NCBI RefSeq assembly: GCF_958979055.1
Contig: NC_084893.1
Location: forward strand, 20,685,987 to 20,749,986
DNA length: 64,000 nt
Origin: Alnus glutinosa
Taxonomy: Eukaryota > Streptophyta > Magnoliopsida > Fagales > Betulaceae
Direction: 5' to 3'
This document shows positions 1 to 9,996 of this stretch, piece after piece (positions within the stretch are counted from its first letter, which is position 1; every line of letters starts with the position of its first letter). The translations under genes were made by a program, and so were the position numbers. The notes below the pieces were generated by a model. That model did no database searches. It was not told the DNA's origin and was given only the letters and a program-made list of their open reading frames with translations.

Positions 1-2386
1 AGAAGTAGGATTGTCGCTCAAAGAAAGTGACATCCATAGAGACAGTATTTTCTGGATGGAGGGTGATAACATTTGTACCCCTTTTGAGTGGGAAAGTAGC
101 CAACAAAGACACATTTGAGTGATCAGGGATCTAACTTACTCCTAGTAGGACCATGAATATAGACAAAGCAAACACAAACAAAAACTTTTGGAGAAACACC
201 TTTTTCAGTAGAGAGAGGTGGGACAACACCTCAAGGGATGTTTTGAAATCTAGAACCCGAGAAGGCGTCCTATTGATGAGATATATAGCAGTGAGTAAGG
301 CGTCCCCCCAATAAGATTTGGGAACATGCGTGTCAACCATAAAGGAACGAGCTACCTCTAACAGGTGCCGATTTTTCCATTCAGCCACACCATGTTGCCA
401 AGAAGTATAAACACACGTGGTTTGGTGGATAATGCCTTGTTCACAAAAATAGGCCTCGAGATTACCAGATATATATTCGCCCCCATTGTCAGAGCGAAAA
501 ATTTTAATCATGGCATTGAACTGAGTCTGAACCATCTTATAAAACATATGAAACATAGAAAACACATTACTTTTGTCCTTTAACAAGTAGACCCATGTGG
601 TCCGGGAAAACCATCAATAAAAGACACAAACCACCGATAACCAGATAAAGAAACCACTCGTGAAGGACCCCACACATTAGTATGAATAAGAACAAAAGGT
701 GCATCACTTTTATTTATACTAGGAGAAAAAAGACACACGATGGTGTTTTGAAAGTTCACATTGAAACTTAGAAACATTATTATGCAACAATAACGCAGGA
801 AACATCCGTTGCAAAATTAAAAACGAAGGATGCTCTAAACGTTGATGCCAGAGCCAGATTCTAGCTGTTGAGTCATCCGCCCGAACTATATGATAAGCTT
901 GTATGAGCTGACCATGTGTGTCGGGCTGAGAGTCCAGATAGTACAGGCCATCCTTCAAGCTACCACTGTCAATCATCTTCCCCGTGGCTAGGTCTTAAAA
1001 GAAGCAATAGTAAGAGTAAAAGATTACACGACAATTCAGCTCAATGGTAATACGTGAAATGGATAAAAGATTAGCGGCAAGGTTAGGGACATAAAGAATA
1101 GAGGCCAAGTTCATAGAAGGGATCACAGAAACAGATCATTTACTCGATACTGGCAATAGAGACCCGTCAGCTATTCTAACTTTGTCTCTGCCTGAACAAG
1201 GATTATATGACGAAAATAAAGGAGACATACCAGTCATATGATCAGAGGCACTGAAGTCAATGATCCACAAATCATTAGGTGGAGTAGCAGATGCATTCAG
1301 AGAAGTGGCCAAATTACCTGTAAGAGCGGAGGATGATGCTGTAGTAGCAAGTGTGTCCAATCGAGACATAAGTCGACAGAGTGCTTCTACCTCCTCTTTA
1401 CTTAGTACCCTTATATCTGTAGTAGAGGAAGAAGTATCAAGTGTGGGATTGGCCATCTCAACTGTGGAAGTATGATGGGCTCAAGGTCTGAATCCTCCAC
1501 CTGTGTGACCCCCACGACCTCGGGTAGGACGGCCCTGAAGCTTCCAACAAGTCTCCCAAGTATGTCGTGACCTATTACAGTGGTCACAAAATAATTTATC
1601 TTTGTCATCCGAAGTCGTATCTACTATTTTGTCCCTATCTCGAAATCTGGGACTGTAGCTCGAAGTGCGTTGAGATGCACCCACAAGAGCGGATTGGGAC
1701 TGTGAACTGGAATGAAGCATAGTGCTACAATGACTCTCCTCATTTTGAATGTAGGAAAACACCTCTTGTAGTGATGGAAGAGGCTCCTTCCCAAAAATCT
1801 AAACCCACACAAGATCGTACTTTGAATTCAATCCACCTAAGAACTCATAAATGCGTTCTTCTTCAATCATCTTCTTAATTTGAGTGGCATCAACAGCGCA
1901 TATATGCTACAAATTCTTATAATGATCTAACTCCTGCCACAAAATACGAAGTTTATGAAAATAAGTGGCTACTAGAGAATCACCTTGCGTGAGGCCATGG
2001 ATTCAGCGCTTCAAGTCATACTTCAGTGCAGCATTCCCCACTTTGGAATATGTCTGAGCAGTAGCATCCCAAACTTCTTTAGTCGTATTAAGGAATAAGT
2101 ACCCCTGACTGATTTCTAGTTGCATTAATTACAGTAACCAGGACATAACTGTGCAATTTTCTGCTTCCCACTTATCTTAAGCGGGATCATTGGGCTGTGA
2201 TTCTTGAATTCCGCCATTCAACTATCCCATCTTCCCTCTGCTCTTAACAGATAAAAGAGTTGATTGTGACCAAGCAAGATAATTGAGCCCATCCAATTTG
2301 ACAGTTGTGATTTGAAGAGTTGGATTTTCACCAAGGGAGGTCACCACCTGACGCTCAACCCATTTCGTCTGATTTGTCTCCGACAT
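1..2386 (-). pseudogene. Copia gag-pol remnant (gag, protease, integrase)
   Basis: The minus-strand reading starts at ATG 2386 with a typical UBN2-type gag N terminus (MSETNQTKW, then LDGLNYLAWSQS) and meets a stop after about 55 codons. Further pieces follow in order: a CCHC-like knuckle (CDHCNRSRHTWETC) within 1481-1762, a protease-like patch (WIIDFSASDHMTG, with the usual DSGAS changed) in 1136-1456, a GAG-pre-integrase patch (LWHQRLEHPS) in 719-976, and integrase core with DNGGEY and an altered catalytic-Glu block (HGVAEWKNRH) in 131-586. At least five frame changes or stops separate these blocks. The product would be the polyprotein of a Copia element; it cannot be made from this copy. 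Reverse transcriptase and RNase H would lie to the left of the window. Confidence 0.85.
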
Positions 2387-2447
2387 TTTTCAATCAGACA
2401 TCCTATCAACTATAGTGCTCCAACACAACCCGTGGACTCAAAAAATT

Positions 2448-3258
2448 GGGGTAATTACCTTTTCCCCTCATGAACTACCGGCCAGTGTCATTTTGCCCCC
2501 ACGAACTACCACTTCGACCAAAAGAGAGTATCAAACTACCATTTTTACACACTTTGCCCCCTTATGTCAGTCTAATTCATGCAAAGACGTAAATGCCCTA
2601 ACTCAATTTTAAAAATGACAGAAATACCCTCATTTAAAAAAAAAAAAAAAAGAAAGACTGAATGAAAGGGGTGGCTGCCGCCACCCCTGAGGTGTCCGGG
2701 TGGCTCGCAGCCACCCCGGAAGCTGGGTGGCCGCGCGGCCACCCTAGAAATGACCTAGGGTGGCCGCGCGGCCCCCCCAGGTTCTGGGGAGGCCGTGCGG
2801 CCACCCCTTAGGTCGAGGTGGGCCGCGAGCCACCCTAGAAATGACCTAGGGTGGCCACGAGGCCCCCCCAGGTTCTGGGGAGGCCGTGCGGCCACCCCTT
2901 AGGCCGGGGTGGGCCGCGAGCCACCCCAGAGGTGGCCGGAGCCACCTCTGGGGGTGGCTCGCAGTCCACCCGGCCACCTAAAGGGGTGGCGGTTCCTTCA
3001 GGTTTTTGGTTTTTTTTTTTTTTTAAATATATTAATTTTAATATTTTTTAATAATTACTGTAGAGGGTATTTTTGTCTTTAAGTCAAAATTAACGATAAA
3101 AAATGGCATATTCCATCCAAAATTAACGGAATTCCTGACGGAAGGGGGCAAAGTGTATAAAAATGGTAGTTTGATGCTCTCTTTTGATCGAATTGGTAGT
3201 TCGTGGGGGCAAAATGACATTGGCTGGTAGTTCATGAGGGGAAAAGGTAATTACCCCC
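2448..3258. mobile_element. Non-autonomous TIR element with GC-rich core (811 bp)
   Basis: The first and last roughly 120 bp are inverted copies of each other: the left end has GGGGTAATTACC followed by a block with CATGAACTACC, and the right end is the mirror. The element is bounded by identical 8-bp direct repeats AAAAAATT (2440-2447 and 3259-3266). No transposase is present. An 8-bp duplication fits hAT and is close to the 9 bp of Mutator-like elements; the very long TIRs favour a MULE-like type. It is inserted in the leader of the decayed Copia element, so it is the younger of the two. Confidence 0.8.
2665..2995. repeat. GC-rich tandem repeat core of the TIR element
   Basis: A very GC-rich stretch made of GGTGGCC, GCGGCCACC and CCCCCAGG blocks. 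A segment containing ACCCTAGAAATGACCTAGGG recurs at 2741 and 2832, giving a 91-bp period. Many units are themselves palindromic. Open frames here are by-products of the lack of A/T-rich stops, not genes. Confidence 0.75.
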
Positions 3259-3824
3259 AAAAAATTAGAAGGAAAAAGAAAACTAGAAACTAAACCATAA
3301 AAATAGATTATTCATTCTGCAATCATATTTTTTTTTTTTTTTTTTGGGCTAAACCACAAGTCGTTTAGCAGGGTGAACGACAAACCTGGAACCCCTTCTG
3401 AACGACATGTCGCTTTGTTATAAACGACGTGTCATTTAGTAAAGTAGAGGCAGAACCGTCTAGCCGTTGCCGGAGCTCCACGCGCCGCCTTTCACGTCTG
3501 CCGGTAGGCTTCAAAAACTCCAGGTTGAACCAGAACACGCCGAACAGAACAAGGAAGGCCACCTTGTTTACAATCGATCCATCAAACACACTGAGTAGTG
3601 TTCAGGATGGATCGGTATTCACCAAAAAACGCCGTCGTTCATCGGAGGAACGGCCCAAAGAATGCCGTTAATAGCTTCTATAGGTTGTGCGACCTAGATT
3701 ATGGTGAGCCACATCTAGTTGCACAATCCCAAAGGGTAGGCGCAGCAAAACAGTGGTCCAGTAGAGAAGAATATGAAACAAATGGAGAACCCAAGCACAT
3801 AGAAACGAACGAAACCCTAGGTTG

Positions 3825-3836
3825 GCTCTGATACCA
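3825..3836 (-). promoter_or_regulatory. Primer-binding site (tRNA-iMet)
   Basis: On the minus strand this is TGGTATCAGAGC, the standard complement of the 3' end of plant initiator methionine tRNA, where reverse transcription of plant Copia elements is primed. It sits three bases inside the LTR. Confidence 0.8.
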
Positions 3837-3839
3837 TAT

Positions 3840-4017
3840 TGAAACATAGAGGAAGAATAATTCTTATTGCTTAATAACCTCATGCGATTACATCATTTAA
3901 ATAGAGAAACCCTACGAACTAATATGGAAAGAAAATAGACAACACAATTAGAATAAAATCAGAGAATAAAACGCAACCAAGGAGGACCTAATATGGAAAG
4001 GTCCGTTATTTTCAACA
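3840..4017 (-). repeat. 5' LTR of the decayed Copia element (178 bp)
   Basis: Read on the minus strand this segment begins TGTTGAAAATAACGG and ends TTTCA, three bases before a perfect TGGTATCAGAGC primer-binding site. It contains a TATTTAAA-like TATA element and an AATAAG stretch in positions expected for U3 and R. Only one LTR is in the window, so the borders rest on the TG...CA ends and the adjacent primer-binding site. Confidence 0.65.
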
Positions 4018-4951
4018 TATTGAACACACCACACTAAATAATTGTCATGAGTTAATTTATGCTGAAAATAGTGTTGCATATTTGGGAGACAGATAAGGGA
4101 GAGAGTGAAGTTTGGCCTCGTTACAGTCAAGGTATGGGAAAGAATGGGTTTTGATTTGTGAAACTAAGAGGGTAACCATAAGAGAAACAATGCAATAGAA
4201 AGTCGCGTAGAAAATTTGGTGAGATAAAGATTTGATACAAAAGAACCTTGGTGAAGCCATAAGAGGAATTGATGATTTGATGGCTAAAATAGCATCAATA
4301 GGCATTAATCAAAACGGGCATTGAGGATGTTGAACACTGCATTATTGCTGTGTCATTCTACTGAAAATAGGGATAGTAAAGAAGAAGTGTTTATCAATGA
4401 GTAGATACCATAGAGGAAGAATTTGACTATGTGAACCCATTAATGGTTAACGAAGAGGACAAAATTGTAGAAGATGGTGGGATTGCCATTGAGAAGAAAA
4501 CAAAATAGAGGATCGAAGAAAAACGACAGTGGTACCTTAGAAGGCTCTGATACCATGTAAGATGTGGGCTATATCTTTAACACATAGTATGGGATGTCTT
4601 TGCACTAAGCCATAGTATTGAGCTCTGCGATTATTCGAGATATGGGTTCCTCCATGGATCTGACCAGTACAGCGAATGAGCCAGGTTAGAGATTTGAGAG
4701 TGAGAGTGAGAAAGTGGTTTGGGAGATAATAAAGAAATAATTAAAAAAAATTAAGAATAAAGAAAAAGTAAATAAATAATATTTAAATAAAATAAGGAAA
4801 AATGAAGAAAATTATTGTGGAGTGTATTTGGATAAGAAAGCAAAAAGTAGTTTAATTCTCTAAATTTAAAAAATAATAAATAAATAAATAAATAAAAATT
4901 GTTGTGTGTCTGCTACTGGTGCTCTAAAGTCCGGCCAGTTTCATCTAGTAA
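4018..4951. other. LTR-element remnants, no gene recognised
   Basis: A second primer-binding-site-like motif (GCTCTGATACCA on plus, 4544-4555) is followed directly by TGTAAGATGTGGGC at 4556, which looks like the inner edge of another minus-strand LTR. The surrounding sequence is A-rich and purine-rich, as in retrotransposon leaders. No coding region could be supported. From about 4740 to 4900 the sequence is AT-rich low complexity. Confidence 0.4.
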
Positions 4952-5560
4952 ATGGAACCGGACAAGAAGAAGCCTAGCTCTGAGTACCTGAATGCGGCAG
5001 GTGAAGCCCAAAAGTTGACTAAAATATTAGAAAGTCTATGTCTCTGAATAAAGATGATGATGAAAAATATATGCTGTTACAAAGGGCTTACAATATTGTT
5101 CAAAAGGCAATGGAAAGGCAATGATGATGAATGCATGCCTTGGACGAGTGCCTCTTCATTCTTGAAATGAAGGAGTGGGTTACCTTGAATTCCAAGATCA
5201 ACCGATGGATTCAAACAATGAAGATTTTTGTGCGGTTCTTTCTTGCTAACGAGAAATGGCTCAATGATCAAATTTTTGGGGAGCTAGCTTGGACCAGTTA
5301 ATCTAGGTTTTTTTGTTGAGGCATCTAAGGCTTCAATGTTTTAGCTTCTGAATTTTGTTGAAGCCATATCTATAGGCCCTCACCACCCAGAGAAGACGAG
5401 AAGTTGTCTCGCATTCTTGACATGCATAAGGTGCTTACAGATCTTCTTCCAGATATAGATGCTTTATACTCAGATGAAGTTTTTTCTTTAGTTCGAAAGG
5501 AGTGTCATGAGGTTCTAAGGAGACGAGTTGGACTTGGAGTTGGAGCCTTGGACGGCGCCA
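4952..5560 (+). pseudogene. EXO70 exocyst subunit pseudogene fragment
   Basis: Scattered plus-strand frames spell a recognisable plant EXO70: an N-terminal piece from ATG 4952 (KKKPSSEYLNAAGEAQKLTK), LLQRAYNIVQKAMER near 5070-5120, LNSKINRWIQTMKIFVRFFL and NEKWLNDQIFGELAW near 5180-5300, then VEASKASM and EAISIGPHHPE near 5315-5395, and RILDMHKVLTDLLPDIDALY from about 5410. EXO70 binds the plasma membrane and tethers secretory vesicles as part of the exocyst. Stops and frameshifts lie between the blocks, and large parts of the usual roughly 600 residues are missing, so this is a relic. Lack of introns is not diagnostic, because many plant EXO70 genes are intronless. Confidence 0.75.
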
Positions 5561-5764
5561 CTACAGGGTTAGGACTTAGTAGGTGTAAAAATGATGTTTT
5601 TTTTTTTTAATATAAAAATAAAATAAAATGGGTTGACTCGTTTGACACGATTATAAATGGGTTGACCCATTTATGACCCGAACCCGATTAACCTAAAACT
5701 AAACCCTATAACTTCGTGTCGAATTCGCAAATCTTATCAAAAATTGCAAGCCCTATTTAAAGAT

Positions 5765-6471
5765 GGTGTGCTTTGTATCTTTTGTAGGAGAGGAATTGAT
5801 GGAAAAATCTTTTGTTCTTCAAATGTAGTCTCTGCAAAAGAATCTGGTTGGAAAACCTGAGAAAGTTTCTGATTGCTGATCTTCATTATGAATGGGATGT
5901 TACTGAGGGGAGTCTAGAATTGGAAGGGAAAAGGTTTGCAAGCTGTTTTATTTCGTCTAGTATTGAGTGCTTCTGTTTATAACATCTGGAAGGAAATGAA
6001 TAATATGAGGCATGGAAATCAGTTACATACTGAAGAGCAAATCCTCCGTCAAATTTGTTGGGATGTTAAAAAAAGAATTATGTCCAAAGGTAAAGGAAAA
6101 TGAAGAGCTTTGAAGAAGTTGGAACCTGTTAGAGAGTATTTTCGGTGACAAGTGAAGGAGGGTTTTATGTTGCGGAGTGAAGGAGCTTCTCTGTTTATTG
6201 GGTTGTCCCTTTTCCAATTTTGGTTCTTTGGTTCGCTTGTAGTGGAGTAGGCTATTATGTACTGCAGTTTGGTTGTTATGGTATTTTTTTTTTTAGTTAT
6301 TTGTAGTTGGATTTGGTTTGTGTTTTGTAAAGATTGTTTCCCTTTACTGGTTTGTGGTGTGTTCTCGAAGATTTGTTAGTTTTCTGGAGTTTTCTAGCTA
6401 AGTTTAGCTAGCGGGTGTTTTGCATTGTTTGCTTGTTTAATGCAATTCTCATTCAAAAAAAAAAAAAAAAT
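5765..6471 (+). mobile_element. L1-type LINE, 3' end remnant
   Basis: Plus-strand frames near 5930-6090 give SASVYNIWKEMNNMRHGNQ and QILRQICWDVKKRIMSKGK, the characteristic C terminus of plant L1-type reverse transcriptase polyproteins. A 3' untranslated region follows, ending in a poly-A run at about 6456-6471. The 5' limit is uncertain and no target duplication was found by eye. Confidence 0.75.
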
Positions 6472-6491
6472 GCCATATGAAGTAACAGCTG

Positions 6492-7176
6492 ATTTTATAA
6501 TAGACCTATAAACTTTTAAGTGTACTAATGTGACACATCAAACTGCAAAAGTGTGCCAAAAAAGATATTTTTGCCGAAATATTCATATAATACCCTTATT
6601 CTCTTAAAAATTAAAATAAATAATAATAATAATAAAAAACCTTTTAAAAAAAAAAAAAGAATTTTTTTAAAAAAAACTGTTAATATAAAACTAAAAAGTT
6701 AAATAAATTAAAAACTTAAAAAATCAAAGAAAAATGGGTGGCTTGGCAGCCTTTTATTAAGAGTAACACGTGTCTTCATTTTATTGATGCTAACGTGGCA
6801 CACTAACGAAATCTGTCAAGTGTTTTGATGAAAATTTGACTGCAGAGAGTGATTTAGTTTTATAAATGTATATTTTTAATATAGACATTTTTTTTATAGT
6901 AAAATTAACACATGTCATCATTTTATTAGTGTTGACGTTGACACTAACAGAATCCGTCAATTATTTTTACGGAATTAGACTGCAATGACTAAATTGTTAT
7001 TTTTTTTGCCTACTTTGAAGACCTTTGGATTATTTTTTATTCCTTTTTTTTTTTAGTTTTTAAGAGAATATGAGTATTATAAGAATATTTTGACAAAAGT
7101 TGCCGTTTTGGCACACTTTGATAGTTTGATAGGTCACATTAGTACACTTTAAAATTCATGGGACTATTCTAAAATT
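6492..7176. mobile_element. MITE-like inverted-repeat element (about 685 bp)
   Basis: The left end (ATTTTATAATAG followed by AGTGTACTAATGTGAC and CAAAGTGTGCC-like blocks) is mirrored at the right end (CACATTAGTACACTTT, then CTATTCTAAAATT). The inverted repeats extend about 120 bp on each side. The middle holds two diverged direct copies of a segment containing CATTTTATT, near 6770 and 6920. No transposase is present. Confidence 0.6.
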
Positions 7177-7486
7177 GGATGTTAGTTCAGTAAACTTTTT
7201 TATATTTTTTCCAAGAAGAAAATTTGTTTGCCCTATCGCCAAGAAATGGATCGTACAACAAGTAAGAAATCATGTTCTTGTTGTTCATATTAAAATAGCA
7301 TAATTCTTTACACATTCTTCGTACAGTTCGATCTTGGTTTAGGAAATTTTATTTTTCGATGTTAATTTGTCTTTTATGCAATATTCCCAATAGTGGTGAC
7401 GTTCTAGTGGCCTATCAAATGATGGAGACCCGTGCTCATCCGACAAAACAATGTTTCCTTGAAGCTTGATGGCTCATCAGGGATAA

Positions 7487-7802
7487 GAGTGCGTTTGGGA
7501 TTGCGATTTCGTAGATAAAAAATGCGATTTTAAACCAAATTGCAGAAAATGAACTGTTTGAAAACTGGATTTTTAAAAAATTGCGATTTGAAAAAGTAGA
7601 AAAGTGCTTATTCAAATCGCAGGCAATGTGGTGCTTTTTTGAAAACGCAGTATTTTAAAAGGCTGACCTACGATTTTAAAGGTCAAACTGCGATTTTGCC
7701 AAACACTTAACTGCGTTTTTAAAAATCAATTTTTTAAATCGCACATTTTAAAATCGTTATTTTTAAATCGCACTTTTTAAAATCGCAAATCCAAACGGAC
7801 CC
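7487..7802. mobile_element. PIF/Harbinger-type MITE (316 bp)
   Basis: The ends GAGTGCGTTTGGGATTGCGATTT and the mirror of AAATCGCAAATCCAAACGGACCC form terminal inverted repeats, and the element is flanked by TAA on both sides (7484-7486, 7803-7805). A 3-bp TAA duplication plus such ends is typical of Tourist-like MITEs. Internal sequence repeats short AAATCGC/GCGATTT words. A fragment with the same end words (CACTTTTTGAAATCGCAAAC) lies near 27690. Confidence 0.75.
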
Positions 7803-9120
7803 TAAATAAAAGACCACCAAGAACATAAGTGAAATCACTCAATCACTCAGTTAGGAACATTAACTGAGCGGGGGAACTATGCCCTATCACCTAGGGGCCG
7901 AATAAGGCATGTTATCCTACAAGCCCATAAAGGCCTATCCACCTTCAAGATGTACAAAATGCCCTATCAGCGTAGGCTCAGGTGGATCCCAAACCGACAG
8001 AATCCCTACCGACAGACATCTATAAGGAAATGATTCGTCTGGACATCTCCAAAAGGAAAGTCATTCATGAGAATTTACTACCTTCCACACTGGACCCTTG
8101 AGCCTTGACCTCCGTCGATTGCCATATCAGACCTACTTGCCTTACCCACAACTATCATATAAGTAATGGTGACAAACCCTAGTCTAGGGTATGCTCACTC
8201 TCTCATTTTTTTTGTTTCATGTCCTCTTAGAAATATCCCACTAACTTATGTTTGTTAGGATACCTGGAACCGTCTTTGGAAGAAGAAAGATGAGGTGAGT
8301 TAGTGGTGGCCTTTGGTTTGGCATTCTTTTTCCATTCCTAAACAAGCCTTCACCCTTTGGCTGACTGTCTTCAACAAACTCACCACTGGAGATCACTTGA
8401 CTGCTTGGGGTTTTCAAGGGAATACCAATTGTACTTTCTGTAGGGTTGAAATTGAGAGCTGAAACCATTTGTTTTTTCTATGTGGTTTTAGCTCCCGGAT
8501 TTGGAGAGCATGTTTGCAGCGATGTGGCATTTTGAGCCCTTCTACTAGCTGGAATGATGTTATTGCTGAGGGGTGTAATCACTGAAAAACTAAGAACCTG
8601 ATGGGTACTATATGCATACTCTTATTGAGCTCTACAATTTATAATATATGGCGAGCCCTGAATGAGAATAAATTTGGAGGTCATCCTCAAATGGAAGAGT
8701 AGCTCCTGAAACAAATTTTTTGGGAGGTTCAATGTAAAATTTCTGGAAAAGGAAAATTTCCTAGGGAGTGAAGAATGTCTCCCTCTGCCATAGGTGGAAT
8801 ATTGATGTCACTATACTGCATTAGTGTAGTTAGCTGCTCAGTTGTTCTTTTGTAGTTTTGTTTGGTTGTTTGCCTAGAGACTCTATGGTTGTAAGGTGTT
8901 CTGCTTGGGGTTGTTTCGCTTTGTTTGTACAATTTATTCTTTTGACAATATATAGATCTACTTATTCTTTAAAAAAAAAAAAAAAATGTATCCTACTAAC
9001 TTAGGCATTGGAGTGTCCTTTGCCGGTACCTCCAACCAGTCACCCATTTCTGTTTCTTGTACTAGTAGATATTCTTGACTGGACTATTAGGGTGCTGTCA
9101 ACTGTACCAACATTAAACCT
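7803..9120 (+). mobile_element. LTR-like retroelement fragment, split by a LINE
   Basis: Sequence on both sides of the LINE at 8249-8988 resembles the LTR of a plant gypsy-type element, including a block reading ACTTAGGCATTGGAGTGTCC with GCCGGTACC downstream of the LINE, and CCGACAGAATCCCTACCGACAG upstream-type words near 7995-8020. It has no coding capacity and no clear ends. The assignment rests on resemblance to common plant LTR sequence and is tentative. Confidence 0.4.
8249..8988 (+). mobile_element. 5'-truncated L1-type LINE with 15-bp target duplication
   Basis: Plus-strand frames give the zf-RVT region at the end of plant L1 reverse transcriptases: PLVWHSFSIPKQAFTLWL, KLTTGDHLTAWGF, CTFCRVEIES and then TIYNIWRALNENKFGG. 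Stops occur between blocks. The element ends in a poly-A run (8971-8986). It is flanked by a 15-bp direct repeat, TATCCCACTAACTTA at 8234-8248 and TATCCTACTAACTTA at 8989-9003, with one mismatch, which is the expected mark of target-primed reverse transcription. Only the last roughly 740 bp of the element was inserted. Confidence 0.85.
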
Positions 9121-9134
9121 TGCCTAAACTGATG

Positions 9135-9139
<5 letters not shown>

Positions 9140-9170
<31 letters not shown>

Positions 9171-9180
9171 CCATTTTTTT

Positions 9181-9213
<33 letters not shown>
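9140..9213. repeat. AT dinucleotide run and poly-A tract
   Basis: A (TA)n run at about 9141-9168 is followed by T- and A-homopolymers up to 9213. Simple low-complexity DNA, possibly the tail of an old retroposon. Confidence 0.7.
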
Positions 9214-9216
<3 letters not shown>

Positions 9217-9996
9217 CTACTTTTCTTCATTTTTCAAATGTATCGGTTATCTTCTCTCTCCTCTCTGGCAGAACATTATCAACAACTCTCTGCGGCTTGG
9301 CCTCTCTTGTCGCCTAAGCTCTCTGATCTCCTCCCAGATGACATCTTCTAAAGCTTTAGGTCAACTCTTAACTGTCTAACGACCTCTTTCGAGGCGAACA
9401 GATCGAGGCCAAGCAAAGGCCAAGCAAATGCCAAGCTTCTCTTTTCTGGGACTTTATAGCTCAAGCCGGCATTCAGTTCGGCTCAGAAATGAAATTCCAT
9501 TACCAACCCCACCTCTAATCTCAAACAAAATTTGTTTTGGTTTCAGTTCCACAATTGCATAGCAGTTTTAGGGTTAGTACGTTCCCTTCAATTGCAATCA
9601 GAGACAGATTTATGGAACATTTGTGCTTTATTGTTAATAAATTGAAAACTTGCTCGGAAAAGCAAGAAACCATAAGTATGGACCTTCTAATATCTTGTCA
9701 ACGAGGTATGGAGGAATAAATGAGATAAGAATAATGCAATGCTGTTTTACATTATAAGAATAATACAATGCAACGAACAAAAAACCAGATTCTTCATTTT
9801 GGTTCCAAATCTTTTTTACTCAACAAACCGGAGTATCAATCAAATCCTTTCGCTCCTATCTATTCTGGATAAGGTGATCCCCTAGCTCCTCTCTTTCTGT
9901 CTCTCCGTCTCTTCCCCCCCCCCCCCCAGAGAGATTCCCAAAGCTCTTTCAAAGTCTCCCATGTATAAACATTACTAACATGTTTCATTCTACAGC
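9214..9996. other. 3' flank of SYP61, no gene recognised
   Basis: This contains the probable 3' untranslated region of SYP61 next to its stop codon, a C-run at 9914-9928, and sequence near 9240-9500 rich in CTCTCT and AAGC words. I found no conserved protein frame. The exact polyadenylation site is not evident. Confidence 0.5.

Larger units (their letters stand above)
1..4017 (-). mobile_element. Decayed Ty1/copia retrotransposon, 5' half
   Basis: Reading on the minus strand, the order is LTR (3840-4017), tRNA-iMet primer-binding site (3825-3836), leader, gag start (2386), zinc knuckle, protease, GAG-pre-integrase and integrase, running off the left edge of the window. This order is that of Ty1/copia elements. 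The leader is interrupted by an unrelated TIR element (2448-3258). Frames are broken many times, so the copy is dead. The 3' LTR lies outside the window, so the target duplication cannot be checked. The element assignment is seen directly from conserved protein motifs; the lineage within Copia is not resolved. Confidence 0.85.

Noticed and set aside
2851..3051. GC-rich open frame inside the TIR element
   Set aside because: The stretch lacks A/T-rich stops and is a tandem repeat; no domain and frame not conserved between repeat units.
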